From contig NZ_CP080387.1 of the NCBI RefSeq assembly GCF_030036535.1, positions 2,918,501 through 2,982,500 on the forward strand: 64,000 nucleotides of DNA. Direction: 5' to 3'. Shown one piece after another: positions 26,835-35,048 of this stretch. How positions within the stretch are numbered: position 1 is the stretch's first letter; each line of letters begins with the position of its first letter. The notes under the pieces are model-generated. The model was not told where the DNA came from and did no database searches. It was given only the letters and a program-made list of their open reading frames with translations. The translations under genes and the position numbers were made by a program. This DNA comes from Agrobacterium cucumeris (GTDB lineage: Bacteria > Pseudomonadota > Alphaproteobacteria > Rhizobiales > Rhizobiaceae).

Positions 26835-28073
26835 TCAGGCCCATTCGCCCTTGCGCATCACCGGAACCGTGGAGCCATCCGGCTTCACGCCATCAATATC
26901 CACCTTGTCGGAGCCGATCATCCAGTCGATATGGATCAAACTGGAATTGCCGCCCTGCGCCTTGATCTGATCCTGCGACAGCGAAGCACCGTCGACAAAG
27001 CACTTCGAATAGCATTGGCCAAGCGCGATGTGGCACGAGGCGTTTTCGTCAAACAACGTATTGTAGAACAGGATACCGCTTGCCGAGATCGGCGAGGAAT
27101 GCGGCACCAGCGCCACTTCGCCGAGACGTCGAGCGCCCTCATCGGTGTCGAGCACCTTGTTCAGCACCGCTTCGCCCTTCGAAGCCTTGGCTTCGACGAT
27201 GCGGCCACCCTCGAATTTCACCCGGATATCATCGATCAGCGTTCCCTGATGCGAAAGGGGCTTGGTGCTGGAAACGTAACCATCCACGCGCAGCGCATGC
27301 GGCGTGGTGAATACTTCTTCGGTCGGAATATTCGGGTTGCAGGTTACGCCGTTCTTGGCGGTGGAAGCGCCGCCATGCCATTCATGGCCGTCTGCCAGCC
27401 CGATCCTTACATCCGTGCCGGGGCCGGTGAAGTGCAGCGATGAGAAGCGCTCGCCATTCAGCCATGCCGAGCGCTTGGCGAGATTGGCGTTATGCTCTGC
27501 CCAGGCCGCCACAGGGTCGGCCAGGTCCACCCGCGAGGCGGCGAAGATGGCGTCCGCGAGCTTGCGAACAGCTTCGTCCTCGGAGACCCCGGGGAAGACC
27601 TGCTTAGCCCAGGAGGGGTTCGGATAAGAAATGATGTTCCAGTTGATGTCGAAATTGGAAATCTTCTCCAGCGCCGGCTTGTAGGCGGTGGAATTGGCCT
27701 TGTTGGCCCGCGCCACCTTGGCCGGGTCCTGCTCTGCCAGCAACATGGGGTTATCGCCGGCAATCGCCAACCGCGCCGCGCCGTTGGCATAGGCCTTCGC
27801 CATGCCTTCGTAGAGCCAGTCGGAAGCCCGGTCGAAATTCGTGTCACTGGCGTGGCAGTAGCGTGATAGCGTGGTTTCTTCATCGGAATAGAAGGTGGTG
27901 ACCAGCCCGCTGCCGGCCAGATAGGCGTGTTTGGTCAAGAGCCGCACCAGCGGCAGTGCCGCCAGGGGCGCAGTGATCACCAGATCCTGATCCTTCTGCA
28001 ATTGCAGGCCGACTTTTACGGCGACTTCGGCCAGTTTTTCGAGTTTGACGGGATCGATGGGAGAAACGGTCAT
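26835..28073 (-). CDS. M29-family aminopeptidase
   Basis: 412 aa. Matches the thermophilic aminopeptidase (AmpS/AmpT-like) family: 'ARLAIAGDNPMLLA' in the N-terminal half, 'NPNIPTEEVFTTPHALRVDGYV' (Glu and His metal/active-site region), 'EVALVPHSSPISASGILFYNTLFDENASCHIALG' region, and C-terminal 'SLIHIDWMIGSDKVDIDG'. Two-metal cytoplasmic exopeptidase. An AAGG precedes the ATG. It is convergent with the DMT gene (6-base gap) and is not clearly part of an operon. Confidence 0.9.
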   Translation of the reverse strand: MTVSPIDPVKLEKLAEVAVKVGLQLQKDQDLVITAPLAALPLVRLLTKHAYLAGSGLVTTFYSDEETTLSRYCHASDTNFDRASDWLYEGMAKAYANGAARLAIAGDNPMLLAEQDPAKVARANKANSTAYKPALEKISNFDINWNIISYPNPSWAKQVFPGVSEDEAVRKLADAIFAASRVDLADPVAAWAEHNANLAKRSAWLNGERFSSLHFTGPGTDVRIGLADGHEWHGGASTAKNGVTCNPNIPTEEVFTTPHALRVDGYVSSTKPLSHQGTLIDDIRVKFEGGRIVEAKASKGEAVLNKVLDTDEGARRLGEVALVPHSSPISASGILFYNTLFDENASCHIALGQCYSKCFVDGASLSQDQIKAQGGNSSLIHIDWMIGSDKVDIDGVKPDGSTVPVMRKGEWA

Positions 28074-28162
28074 GATCTGCCTTCGTATATTTCAATCGGA
28101 GGTGCCGACCATAGCCCATTCCTTTCGAAAGCCAAATGCTTTCAAAAGCGGTGGGAAAAGCG

Positions 28163-28639
28163 TCAGTCCGCCACCAGCGGAGCGATGATGGCCTTCAACG
28201 CTACCTGCGCATCGCGGGGCGAAAGTCTCACCTGTAACCCTCTTTGCCCGCCATTCATGTAAACATGCGCATGCGCCATGGCATCAGCCTCAATGGCCGT
28301 TGGCACCTGTTTCTTCTGACCGAAAGGACTGATGCCGCCAACATGGTAACCGGTGGCCCGCTCCGCATCGGCAGGCTTCATCATGCTGGCGGATTTGCCT
28401 CCGAAGGCGGCGGCAAGCTTCTTCATGCTCACCTCACGGTCGGAGGGGACAACGACGCAGACCGGTTTGCCATCCAGTTCCGCCATCAGTGTCTTCAACA
28501 CCAGATGCGGCGGTTCCCCAATCGCCTCGGCCGCCTGCAGGCCGATGCGGTCGGCATTCGGGTCGTAATCATAGGTGACGGTGGTGAAGGTAATACCAGC
28601 CTTGGTCAGCATCTGGGTGGCGCGGGTCGTTTTGGACAT
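28163..28639 (-). CDS. ybaK: Cys-tRNA(Pro)/Cys-tRNA(Cys) deacylase, YbaK type
   Basis: 158 aa, a single YbaK/EbsC editing domain. Recognisable points are 'GEPPHLVLKTLMAELDGKPVCVVVPSD', 'EVSMKKLAAAFGGKSASMM' with the conserved Lys, and 'GYHVGGISPFGQKKQVPTAIE'. It clears mischarged Cys from tRNA-Pro. It starts 11 bases after the ArsC-like gene, so the two probably share a transcript. Normal length; no extra domains. Confidence 0.92.
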   Translation of the reverse strand: MSKTTRATQMLTKAGITFTTVTYDYDPNADRIGLQAAEAIGEPPHLVLKTLMAELDGKPVCVVVPSDREVSMKKLAAAFGGKSASMMKPADAERATGYHVGGISPFGQKKQVPTAIEADAMAHAHVYMNGGQRGLQVRLSPRDAQVALKAIIAPLVAD

Positions 28640-28650
28640 GGCGGCTGCGC

Positions 28651-28998
28651 TCAGGCAAAAAGCGTCTGGTAGGTTTCCGGTTTAAAACCGACGGTTATCT
28701 TGCCCTTGGCCTCGAGTACCGGACGCTTGATCATGGAGGGTTGCTCCAGCATCAAGCCGATGGCCTTCTCGCGGCTAAGATCGGCCTTTTGGCCATCATC
28801 CAGCTTTTTGAAGGTCGTGCCGGCGCGGTTCATAACGGTTTCCCAGCCCGCGGCATCGCACCATGTCTCCAGATGGGCGCGGTCGATGCCGGCCGCCTTG
28901 TAGTCATGAAAAGAATAGTCGATGCCGTTGGTTTCCAGCCAGCTTCTGGCCTTCTTCATCGTGTCGCAGTTCTTGATGCCGAAAATGGTGATCGTCAT
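28651..28998 (-). CDS. ArsC/Spx-family protein (YffB-like)
   Basis: 115 aa from the ATG at 28998, which has a GAGG site; upstream codons in the same frame lack one. Thioredoxin-like fold with a single active-site Cys in 'TIFGIKNCDTMKKARSWL' and the family tail 'SMIKRPVLEAKGKITVGFKPETY'. YffB-like proteins resemble glutathione-dependent arsenate reductases, but most are not in ars operons and their function is unsettled. No arsenic genes lie nearby. Operon with ybaK. Confidence 0.87.
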   Translation of the reverse strand: MTITIFGIKNCDTMKKARSWLETNGIDYSFHDYKAAGIDRAHLETWCDAAGWETVMNRAGTTFKKLDDGQKADLSREKAIGLMLEQPSMIKRPVLEAKGKITVGFKPETYQTLFA

Positions 28999-29231
28999 GC
29001 TGCCAGCCTCTTTGTATTCAGCTTTCCGGCATAACAAAATATCCGGCTTATTCAACCCATTGTCCGAGGTTCCTTGCAGGCCTGTCGGGGTGTGACGTCT
29101 GAGCCATGCGAAATCGCCATGGCTGATATCCAAACGAGCGCGAGCAAAGCTGCATGGCTTCCCTGCTACATCATGAGTTGTAGAAGAGGCCGAAAATACC
29201 CATTATCTGGGCATCAAAGATGGAGAGAAAA

Positions 29232-29399
29232 ATGCGTCAGGTTGCAAAGACATCGCGTAACTTCTTCGGTGAAACTTTCGCCGTTCTCGGTGCAGCGCTC
29301 TCGGTTTCGGCCGCTGTTCGCGCACATCGCAAGCCCGCCCGTGCCGATCTCGAAGCCCTCGGCATCGACGGTAAGGCTTTCGACAAGGTACAGCTCTAA
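29232..29399 (+). CDS. Small protein of unknown function (55 aa)
   Basis: An ATG at 29232 with GGAGAG 5-10 bases upstream opens a 55-aa frame: start MRQVAKTSRNFFGETFAVLG, a central Ala-rich hydrophobic stretch (about 15-30), then a basic and acidic tail ending FDKVQL. Codon usage is G/C-rich at third positions like neighbours. The hydrophobic stretch is too short for a firm membrane call. A hairpin follows 18 bases after the stop. No family recognised. Confidence 0.65.
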   Translation: MRQVAKTSRNFFGETFAVLGAALSVSAAVRAHRKPARADLEALGIDGKAFDKVQL

Positions 29400-29416
29400 G
29401 CTGGCTATTATTTGTA

Positions 29417-29436
29417 GCGAGGCGGCACCGCCTCGC
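29417..29436 (+). terminator. Hairpin after the 55-aa gene
   Basis: GCGAGGCGG / CCGCCTCGC is a perfect inverted repeat with a 2-base centre, 17 bases past the small gene's stop. No T-run follows, so intrinsic termination is uncertain. Confidence 0.45.
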
Positions 29437-29605
29437 TTGCGCTCGGGGTCGAAATCCATGCCGGTTTTCGACGGGCGAGGTGGATGCGTCGCGGATGGCT
29501 CAAGAAGCGTTCCGTATTCACACTGGAAGGTTCCCGCATAGTCCTCGAAGGACAGGTGCGGGATAAATTGTCAGCGCGGGATTATTGCGCCGCTTTGAGT
29601 GCACG

Positions 29606-30299
29606 TCATCGAGATGCTGCACTCTGTTTTGGCCGCTTCGACGGACCGATCACTTTTTCCGATAAATATAACTGGCTCTCAGGCCGCTCATAACGATCCG
29701 CCTTCGCTGAAAGCGCAAAGCGTGCAAGCGGCTCGTGCCTTGTTTCGCCATTATGGCTGAAGACAAGTTCGAAATTGCCCGCCAGCCAGCTATAGGGTTT
29801 ACCGGCGGGCATAGATCATGGTGAGATGAGGCGTAAAAGATGATGCCGTAACAAAGGGAAGATTTGCCCGCCAAAGGGCGCGTTGCAATATCTTCACGAG
29901 AGCCTTGATTTCCGGCATGTCGCGGCTGCTTCGCAGCACCAGACTATTGCGATTACCAAAAAGCGACGTTTCTTCGAAAGTGATAGGAACGGGCCGCGCA
30001 TTGATTTCCCCCAGCGCCGCCTTCAGCCTGTTTATCAGCCCGTGAGGCACAGTCTCGAAACATCCGATACAGAGCAGCGTGATATGCAGAAGCTCTGCCG
30101 GATAGGCTGCACGCCTTGTCCGTCCTTCCGCATATTGTGAAGCATTGGCAAAGATTCTATCGGCCACGGCTGCCGGCGGCTTCAACAATAAGAGAAGCTT
30201 GCTGCGAAATCGCGGATTAAAGCGCTGTATTTTTGGCGGCTCCAGCCCTTCAAAGAAAAGCTGCCTTACACCTCCCTTATCCGCCAACTCGAAACCCAT
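29606..30299 (-). pseudogene. 2'-5' RNA ligase/LigT-family gene interrupted by a frameshift
   Basis: The frame from ATG 30299 gives 166 aa with the two HxTx motifs of the 2H phosphoesterase fold: LLHITLLCIG near 90 and 'TPHLTMIYARR' at the end, where it meets a TAA at 29799-29801. The family normally continues with a final strand of the type W..F.LVHS..G.T.H..L.RW. That strand appears in the next frame ('YSWLAGNFELVFSHNGETRH' then EPLARFAL) over about 29700-29812, running open to a stop at 29606. Skipping one base near 29801 would join them. CGG-TAA-A is not a good slippery site, so mutation or a sequencing error is more likely than programmed shifting. The core with both catalytic His residues survives, so the shortened protein could retain activity. 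An SOS-type box lies 60 bases upstream. Confidence 0.75.
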
Positions 30300-30359
30300 G
30301 ACGATGCTCCACGGCTTTTGCCAAGGCCGCGATATTATCATTGCCGGAAGAAATTAAAA

Positions 30360-30374
30360 GAACAAAAAGAGAAC
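30360..30374 (-). promoter_or_regulatory. SOS (LexA) box upstream of the 2'-5' RNA ligase gene
   Basis: On the minus strand the bases read GTTC-TCTTTTT-GTTC, an exact GTTC-N7-GTTC alphaproteobacterial LexA site. It lies 60 bases before the ATG of the RNA ligase gene, where a promoter would be. The TetR gene on the other side begins 84 bases away and has its own palindrome. Confidence 0.65.
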
Positions 30375-30438
30375 AATTGCATTCCCGACAGGCAGGGGAA
30401 CTTCAGAAATAACCACATGGTGCATTGAGTTGACAATC

Positions 30439-30458
30439 TACCTACTAGTTGGTAGGTA
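30439..30458. promoter_or_regulatory. TetR operator, abutting the tetR start
   Basis: TACCTACTAG-TTGGTAGGTA is an imperfect palindrome (outer arms TACCTAC / GTAGGTA perfect). It ends directly before the ATG at 30459, which fits autorepression. Confidence 0.75.
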
Positions 30459-31043
30459 ATGAATATGAAAAACCCACAAACCAAGGCCGATGAAATTCTT
30501 CGTTGCGCGCGTACTCTGATTGTAAGCGGCGGCTACAACAGTTTCAGCTACGCCGATATTTCCAGCGTGGTCGGCATTCGCAATGCCAGCATTCACCACC
30601 ATTTCCCGAGCAAGTCAGACCTGGTCCGCAAACTGGTCGAGCAGTACAGGCAGGAAGCTGCAGCCGGGCTCGCCGAGCTGGAGCGAAACATCTCCGACCC
30701 GCTCGAACAGCTTCGCGCCTATATCGGCTATTGGGAAGGCTGTATCGCTGATGCGACCCATCCCTTCTGCATCTGCGCCCTGCTTGCCACTGAAATACCG
30801 GTCCTTCCCGAATCTGTGGTTCTTGAGGTGCGTGCGCATTTTCAAAGCCTCTCGGACTGGCTCACCGCCGTGCTGGAGCGCGGGGCTACCCAAGGGCGCC
30901 TTGTGCTGACAGGAACAGCGCGCACCAATGCCGAAATGTTCATGGCCACCGTGCATGGCGCGATGCTCTCGGCCCGCGCCCACGGTGATGCCGCAGCCTT
31001 TGGCGCGATAACCCGCCCCATGCTGGAGCGCATCACCGCTTGA
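30459..31043 (+). CDS. TetR/AcrR-family transcriptional regulator
   Basis: 194 aa; ATG at 30459 or 30465. N-terminal HTH about 10-60 ('ILRCARTLIVSGGYNSFSYADI', then 'NASIHHHFPSKSDLVRKLVE'). The C-terminal helical ligand domain is of the type found near NADH-dependent or quinone reductases. A palindromic operator abuts the start. A membrane protein gene follows 146 bases downstream on the same strand and is the only nearby candidate target besides tetR itself. Confidence 0.92.
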   Translation: MNMKNPQTKADEILRCARTLIVSGGYNSFSYADISSVVGIRNASIHHHFPSKSDLVRKLVEQYRQEAAAGLAELERNISDPLEQLRAYIGYWEGCIADATHPFCICALLATEIPVLPESVVLEVRAHFQSLSDWLTAVLERGATQGRLVLTGTARTNAEMFMATVHGAMLSARAHGDAAAFGAITRPMLERITA

Positions 31044-31189
31044 AAATGAAACGTCGCGAGGGAGGTGAATGCATGACCTGAGCGACATCCCGACCCGGTA
31101 AATAGACAGCATTACGCTTCCAGATCAGTCTTCAACAGTCTGCTTCCCCCGGCCGCCATCGCCCCTGTGGAAGAGAAAGGCAATCTCTC

Positions 31190-31678
31190 ATGTTCGGAAT
31201 TTCTCCGCTTGGCTGGGTCCACACACTCGGCAGCCTGCCCGCCATTCCCGTGGCCATTTACATGTTTGCCCGTCACGGTCGGATCGTTCCCCGATCCGGG
31301 CCGGGCGCCATCTATTTTGTGTCCATGCTGATTGGCGCAGTGACGGCGTTCCTCGTGGCGCATCAGCCGGTCAGCTACGCCATTGGCGCGCTGACCATCC
31401 TGTTCCTGCTCGCAGGTTACGGAATTGAGCGCATACTCGGCTCAACGCGCATCGCCAGATATATAGAAACCATCTGTCTGAGTGTGAGCGCATTTCTCCT
31501 GATGGTACCGACGGCGACCGAGACCCTGCGCCGTGTTCCGGATGGTCATCCCTTTGTTACCGATTTGAAATCGCCGCTGCTTCTCGGCGTTCAGGGCGGG
31601 TTGCTGGCGATCCTCGTGGTTGGCCTGACCGCCCAGATCATCTACCTCGCAAGACAAAACAGAAACGCCGCGAGCTAG
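31190..31678 (+). CDS. Membrane protein, four to five spans
   Basis: 162 aa with hydrophobic segments at about 6-27, 40-60, 63-82, 90-112 and 132-153, and a short polar C terminus. The pattern 'LGWVHTLGSLPAIPVAIYMF' at the start is reminiscent of DUF2306-like proteins, but I cannot assign it firmly. GAGAAAGG lies about 10 bases before the ATG. It follows a TetR gene and ends at a hairpin that overlaps its stop codon. Function unknown. Confidence 0.7.
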   Translation: MFGISPLGWVHTLGSLPAIPVAIYMFARHGRIVPRSGPGAIYFVSMLIGAVTAFLVAHQPVSYAIGALTILFLLAGYGIERILGSTRIARYIETICLSVSAFLLMVPTATETLRRVPDGHPFVTDLKSPLLLGVQGGLLAILVVGLTAQIIYLARQNRNAAS

Positions 31679-31687
31679 TCGCGGCGT
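31665..31687 (-). terminator. Terminator of guaA overlapping the convergent gene's stop
   Basis: ACGCCGCGA / TCGCGGCGT is a perfect 9-bp stem with a GCTAG loop; the loop contains the stop codon of the plus-strand membrane protein gene. On the minus strand a U-rich stretch (TTTCTGTTTT) follows, placing a terminator 30 bases after guaA. Confidence 0.75.
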
Positions 31688-31716
31688 CATCGTCGAAGCT
31701 ATGCCTATTGTAGTTG

Positions 31717-33294
31717 TTATTCCCACTCGATCGTGCCGGGCGGCTTGCTCGTCACGTCGTAGACAACACGGTTGATGCCGCGCACTTCGTTGATGATGCG
31801 GGTTGCCGCGCGGCCGAGGAAATTCATGTCGTAGGGATAGAAATCCGCCGTCATGCCATCCACCGAGGTCACGGCGCGCAGCGCGCAGACGAAGTCATAG
31901 GTGCGGTAGTCGCCCATGACGCCGACGGTCTGCACCGGCAGCAGCACGGCAAAGGCCTGCCAGATGGTGTCATAGAGACCGGCCTTGCGGATTTCGTCGA
32001 GATAGATCGCATCCGCCTTGCGCAGAATATCGAGCTTCTCGCGGGTGATCGCGCCGGGGCAGCGGATCGCCAAACCCGGGCCGGGGAAGGGATGGCGGCC
32101 GATGAAGCTTTCCGGCAGGCCGAGTTCACGGCCAAGCGCGCGGACCTCATCCTTGAAAAGCTCACGCAGCGGCTCAACGAGCTGCATGTTCATGCGCTCG
32201 GGAAGGCCGCCGACATTGTGGTGGCTCTTGATGGTGACGGACGGGCCGCCGGAGAAGGAAACACTTTCGATGACGTCAGGATAAAGCGTGCCCTGCGCCA
32301 GGAACTTCGGTGCGCCTTTGCCATCGGCGGCGATCTTGGCCGCTTCGGCCTCGAAGACTTCGATGAACAGACGACCGATGGTCTTGCGCTTTGCTTCCGG
32401 ATCGGAAACGCCCGAGAGTTCGCCGAGGAACAGATCGGCTGCGTCAACATGAACAAGCGGAATATTGTAATGGTCGCGGAACATGCCGACGACCTGCTCG
32501 CTTTCGCCAAGCCGCATCAGGCCATGGTCGACGTAGACGCAGGTCAGCTGGTCGCCGATCGCTTCATGGATGAGGATGGCCGCAACCGAGGAATCGACGC
32601 CGCCGGAGAGTGCGCAGAGCACGCGGCCGGTGCCGACCTGATCGCGGATCTTGCGGATCATCTCGGCGCGATAAGCCGCCATCGTCCAGTCGGATTTCAA
32701 GCCAACGATCTTGTGCACGAAGTTGGACAGCAGCTTGCCGCCGTCAGGCGTGTGCACCACTTCCGGGTGGAACATGGTGGTGTAATAGTGGCGCGCCTCG
32801 TCGGCTGCGATGGCGAAAGGTGCGTTCTCCGAGGTCGCGATGACCTCGAAACCTTCCGGCAGCTTCGTCACGCGGTCGCCATGGCTCATCCAGACCGGAT
32901 AGCTCTTGCCCTGTTCCCAGAAGCCGTCGAACAGCGGGCTTGCCTTCTTGATGTCGATATCGGCGCGGCCGAATTCCGCCGCATGGCCGCCCTCGACCAA
33001 ACCGCCGAGCTGCGTGCAGAGCGTCTGCTGGCCGTAGCAGATGCCGAGGATCGGAACCTTGCTGTCGAACACCGCCTGCGGCGCGCGCGGGCTGCCTTCC
33101 GTTGTCACGGATGCGGGGCCGCCGGAGAAGATCACGCCCTTGGGCTGCAGCTTCTCAAACGCCTCTGCGGCATTCTGGAACGGATGGATTTCGCAATAGA
33201 CCCCGGCTTCGCGGATGCGGCGCGCAATGAGCTGCGTCACCTGGCTGCCGAAATCGATGATGAGAATGCTGTCGGGATGGGCTATCTGGGTCAT
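31717..33294 (-). CDS. guaA: GMP synthase (glutamine-hydrolysing)
   Basis: 525 aa. Class I glutamine amidotransferase domain (about 8-205) with nucleophile Cys in '[11 protein letters not shown]' and His in 'FHPEVVHT'. ATP-pyrophosphatase domain (about 210-400) with P-loop '[13 protein letters not shown]'. The C-terminal dimerisation domain ends '[10 protein letters not shown]'. Converts XMP to GMP in the cytoplasm. GGC rich leader, ATG at 33294 after AAAGG. It stands alone, with a terminator behind it. Confidence 0.97.
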   Translation of the reverse strand: MTQIAHPDSILIIDFGSQVTQLIARRIREAGVYCEIHPFQNAAEAFEKLQPKGVIFSGGPASVTTEGSPRAPQAVFDSKVPILGICYGQQTLCTQLGGLVEGGHAAEFGRADIDIKKASPLFDGFWEQGKSYPVWMSHGDRVTKLPEGFEVIATSENAPFAIAADEARHYYTTMFHPEVVHTPDGGKLLSNFVHKIVGLKSDWTMAAYRAEMIRKIRDQVGTGRVLCALSGGVDSSVAAILIHEAIGDQLTCVYVDHGLMRLGESEQVVGMFRDHYNIPLVHVDAADLFLGELSGVSDPEAKRKTIGRLFIEVFEAEAAKIAADGKGAPKFLAQGTLYPDVIESVSFSGGPSVTIKSHHNVGGLPERMNMQLVEPLRELFKDEVRALGRELGLPESFIGRHPFPGPGLAIRCPGAITREKLDILRKADAIYLDEIRKAGLYDTIWQAFAVLLPVQTVGVMGDYRTYDFVCALRAVTSVDGMTADFYPYDMNFLGRAATRIINEVRGINRVVYDVTSKPPGTIEWE

Positions 33295-33377
33295 GGCGAG
33301 CCTTTAAAGAAAATGGCGGCTTTAGGCAACCCGCAAGCGGGCATCAACCAGCGGAAATTTGCGAAAATCGCAAGGTT

Positions 33378-34016
33378 TCAAAGGGCGATCACGCCCTCCT
33401 CAATGGCGCGGCAAAGCCGGTGGATGGCATCTGCCAGCTTTTCGTCGATGATATGCAGATACTCCGTCCAGTCGTCCACGTGGTTCACATCCGCCTTGCC
33501 ATCTGAAATACCGCGCAGGCTGATGAGCGGCACACCGAAACGCTGGCAGGCCCTCAAAACGGCAAAGGTCTCCATTTCCACCATATCGGCATCGATCGCG
33601 CCATAGGCAGCGCCGGAAACCACGTTGCCGCCGGTGGAAAGCCGCGCCTCGGCAATATCGGGTATGCGGAAGGGGAGCGCCACCTCGGCCGGCAGGTCTA
33701 GAAACGGCGTGCGTCCCTTTTCAAAACCGAAGGGCGAGGCGTCCATGTCGCGATAGGACACCGAAATCGCCTGATAGATGCCGGTCTGTTCCAGCGTCCG
33801 CGAGCCGGCTGAGCCGAGTGAAACGACGAGATCAGGCAGATGATCCGCCGCATCGAGACCGGCAAGAACCGCCGTCACCGAAATCGCCGCCTCGACCGGG
33901 CCGACGCCGGTCATGAGGGGAGAAATTCTTGCCTGCAGATGAGGACCATATTCGGCCGAGGCCGCCATGACGAAAAGAACGGATTTATCCGCGACATGCA
34001 AAAGCCGGTAGCTCAT
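33378..34016 (-). CDS. mtnN: 5'-methylthioadenosine/S-adenosylhomocysteine nucleosidase
   Basis: 212 aa, nucleoside phosphorylase-like fold. Landmarks: 'MTGVGPVEAAISVTAVL', 'VVSLGSAGS' (phosphate/ribose loop region), 'DMVEMETFAVLRAC' (ribose-binding Met-Glu), 'SLRGISDGKADV' (catalytic Asp). It hydrolyses MTA and SAH to adenine plus the thioribose, recycling SAM by-products. The ATG overlaps the stop of the upstream thioesterase by 4 bases (ATGA), so they are co-translated. Slightly shorter than the E. coli enzyme (232 aa). Confidence 0.88.
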   Translation of the reverse strand: MSYRLLHVADKSVLFVMAASAEYGPHLQARISPLMTGVGPVEAAISVTAVLAGLDAADHLPDLVVSLGSAGSRTLEQTGIYQAISVSYRDMDASPFGFEKGRTPFLDLPAEVALPFRIPDIAEARLSTGGNVVSGAAYGAIDADMVEMETFAVLRACQRFGVPLISLRGISDGKADVNHVDDWTEYLHIIDEKLADAIHRLCRAIEEGVIAL

Positions 34017-34462
34017 CCGGTAATATCCTCGCGTCCCTTCACCACCATCATCGTGCCAGTCATGGAGGCGATCAGCTTCGCGGGACCGTCGGCAAGGGCA
34101 TAAGCCCGGCCATCGGCAACGATCAGGTTGTTGCCGGGCTTGATGATCTCGCCGCGAAACAGGAACCGCTCACCGCGGCCCGGCGACATGAGGTTGACCT
34201 TGAACTCGATGGTCAAAAGCGAAGCTTCCGGTTCGATGATCGTATAGGCGGCATAGGTGCAGGCCGTATCCAGACCGGCGGCGATGACGCCGGCATGCAA
34301 TATGCCATGCTGCTGCGTCAGCTTTTCATGGAAGGGTAGTTCGATTTCCACCAGCCGGTGTTCGATACGGCTGATCTCAGCATCGATTGCCTGCACCACG
34401 CCCTGTCGCGCAAAGCTTCTTTCTATCCGCTGACGAAAATCGCCGGGATCCGTGATCTCCAT
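34013..34462 (-). CDS. PaaI-like hotdog-fold thioesterase
   Basis: 149 aa, single hotdog domain: 'QQHGILHAGVIAAGLDTACTYAA' (central helix with the HxGxxxxxxD-like signature), then 'SLLTIEFKVNLMSPGRGERFLFRGEI' and 'IVADGRAYAL'. These are acyl-CoA thioesterases of the 4HBT/PaaI type. The first gene of a two-gene unit with mtnN, overlapping it by 4 bases. GGTAGGCC precedes the ATG. Acyl substrate unknown. Confidence 0.87.
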   Translation of the reverse strand: MEITDPGDFRQRIERSFARQGVVQAIDAEISRIEHRLVEIELPFHEKLTQQHGILHAGVIAAGLDTACTYAAYTIIEPEASLLTIEFKVNLMSPGRGERFLFRGEIIKPGNNLIVADGRAYALADGPAKLIASMTGTMMVVKGREDITG

Positions 34463-34544
34463 GGCCTACCTGCCTGCTTTAAGTCCCATCGCAAACTGAC
34501 ATGGCGCGTGGCGGCAGGCAAGGCAAGGGCCGGGCAGGGAGAAA

Positions 34545-34997
34545 TTAGTTCAGGATGCCGATACTCGCATTCAGCACTGTGGCAAAGGCAACCCACAACG
34601 CATAGGGCACGAAAAGCCACATGGATATGCGGTCACGGCGATAGGTAAGGGCTATGAACGCCAAAATGCACACCAGCATCGGAATGATGATGATCAGGGC
34701 GCCCGCCGGACTTTGCATGCCGAAAAAGATCGGCGACCACAGGAAATTCAGCACCATCTGGGTGAACCAGAGGCGCATGCGCGTTCCCATCCGCTTCCTG
34801 ATCCATGTGCGTGCACCGGCGATACCGATCAGCACGTAAAGCGTGGTCCAGACCGGGCCGAAGATCCAGTTGGGCGGATTGAAGAATGGTTTCTGCAGCG
34901 ACTGATACCATTCACCCGGCACATTGTTCACGCCGATCAGAGCCCCGATGGCAACAACGACAACCACAAAAACAATATACACGGTCAGGTTTTTCAT
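34545..34997 (-). CDS. tspO: TspO/MBR (translocator protein) family membrane protein
   Basis: 150 aa with five membrane helices. Diagnostic residues are all present: 'WYQSLQKPFFNPPNWIFGPVWTTLYV' region (W-x-x-x-x-K-P-x-x-x-P-P), 'LNFLWSPIFFG', 'YALWVAFATVLNASI'. Bacterial TspO binds porphyrins and affects tetrapyrrole and stress regulation. No bacteriochlorophyll or haem genes are adjacent. It stands alone between the thioesterase and the imelysin cassette. Confidence 0.93.
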   Translation of the reverse strand: MKNLTVYIVFVVVVVAIGALIGVNNVPGEWYQSLQKPFFNPPNWIFGPVWTTLYVLIGIAGARTWIRKRMGTRMRLWFTQMVLNFLWSPIFFGMQSPAGALIIIIPMLVCILAFIALTYRRDRISMWLFVPYALWVAFATVLNASIGILN

Positions 34998-35048
34998 GAC
35001 GCATCAAATGCGCCTGCCGGGCTTTTGTTCCCGTGCCTTTTCAGTATT

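Noticed and set aside
29484-29693. 69-codon plus-strand frame
   Set aside because: No ribosome site, unremarkable composition, and it overlaps the second-frame remainder of the RNA ligase gene.
29799-29812. Programmed +1 frameshift in the RNA ligase gene
   Set aside because: CGG-TAA-A offers no re-pairing for the P-site tRNA and no stimulatory Shine-Dalgarno-like element, unlike prfB; mutation is simpler.
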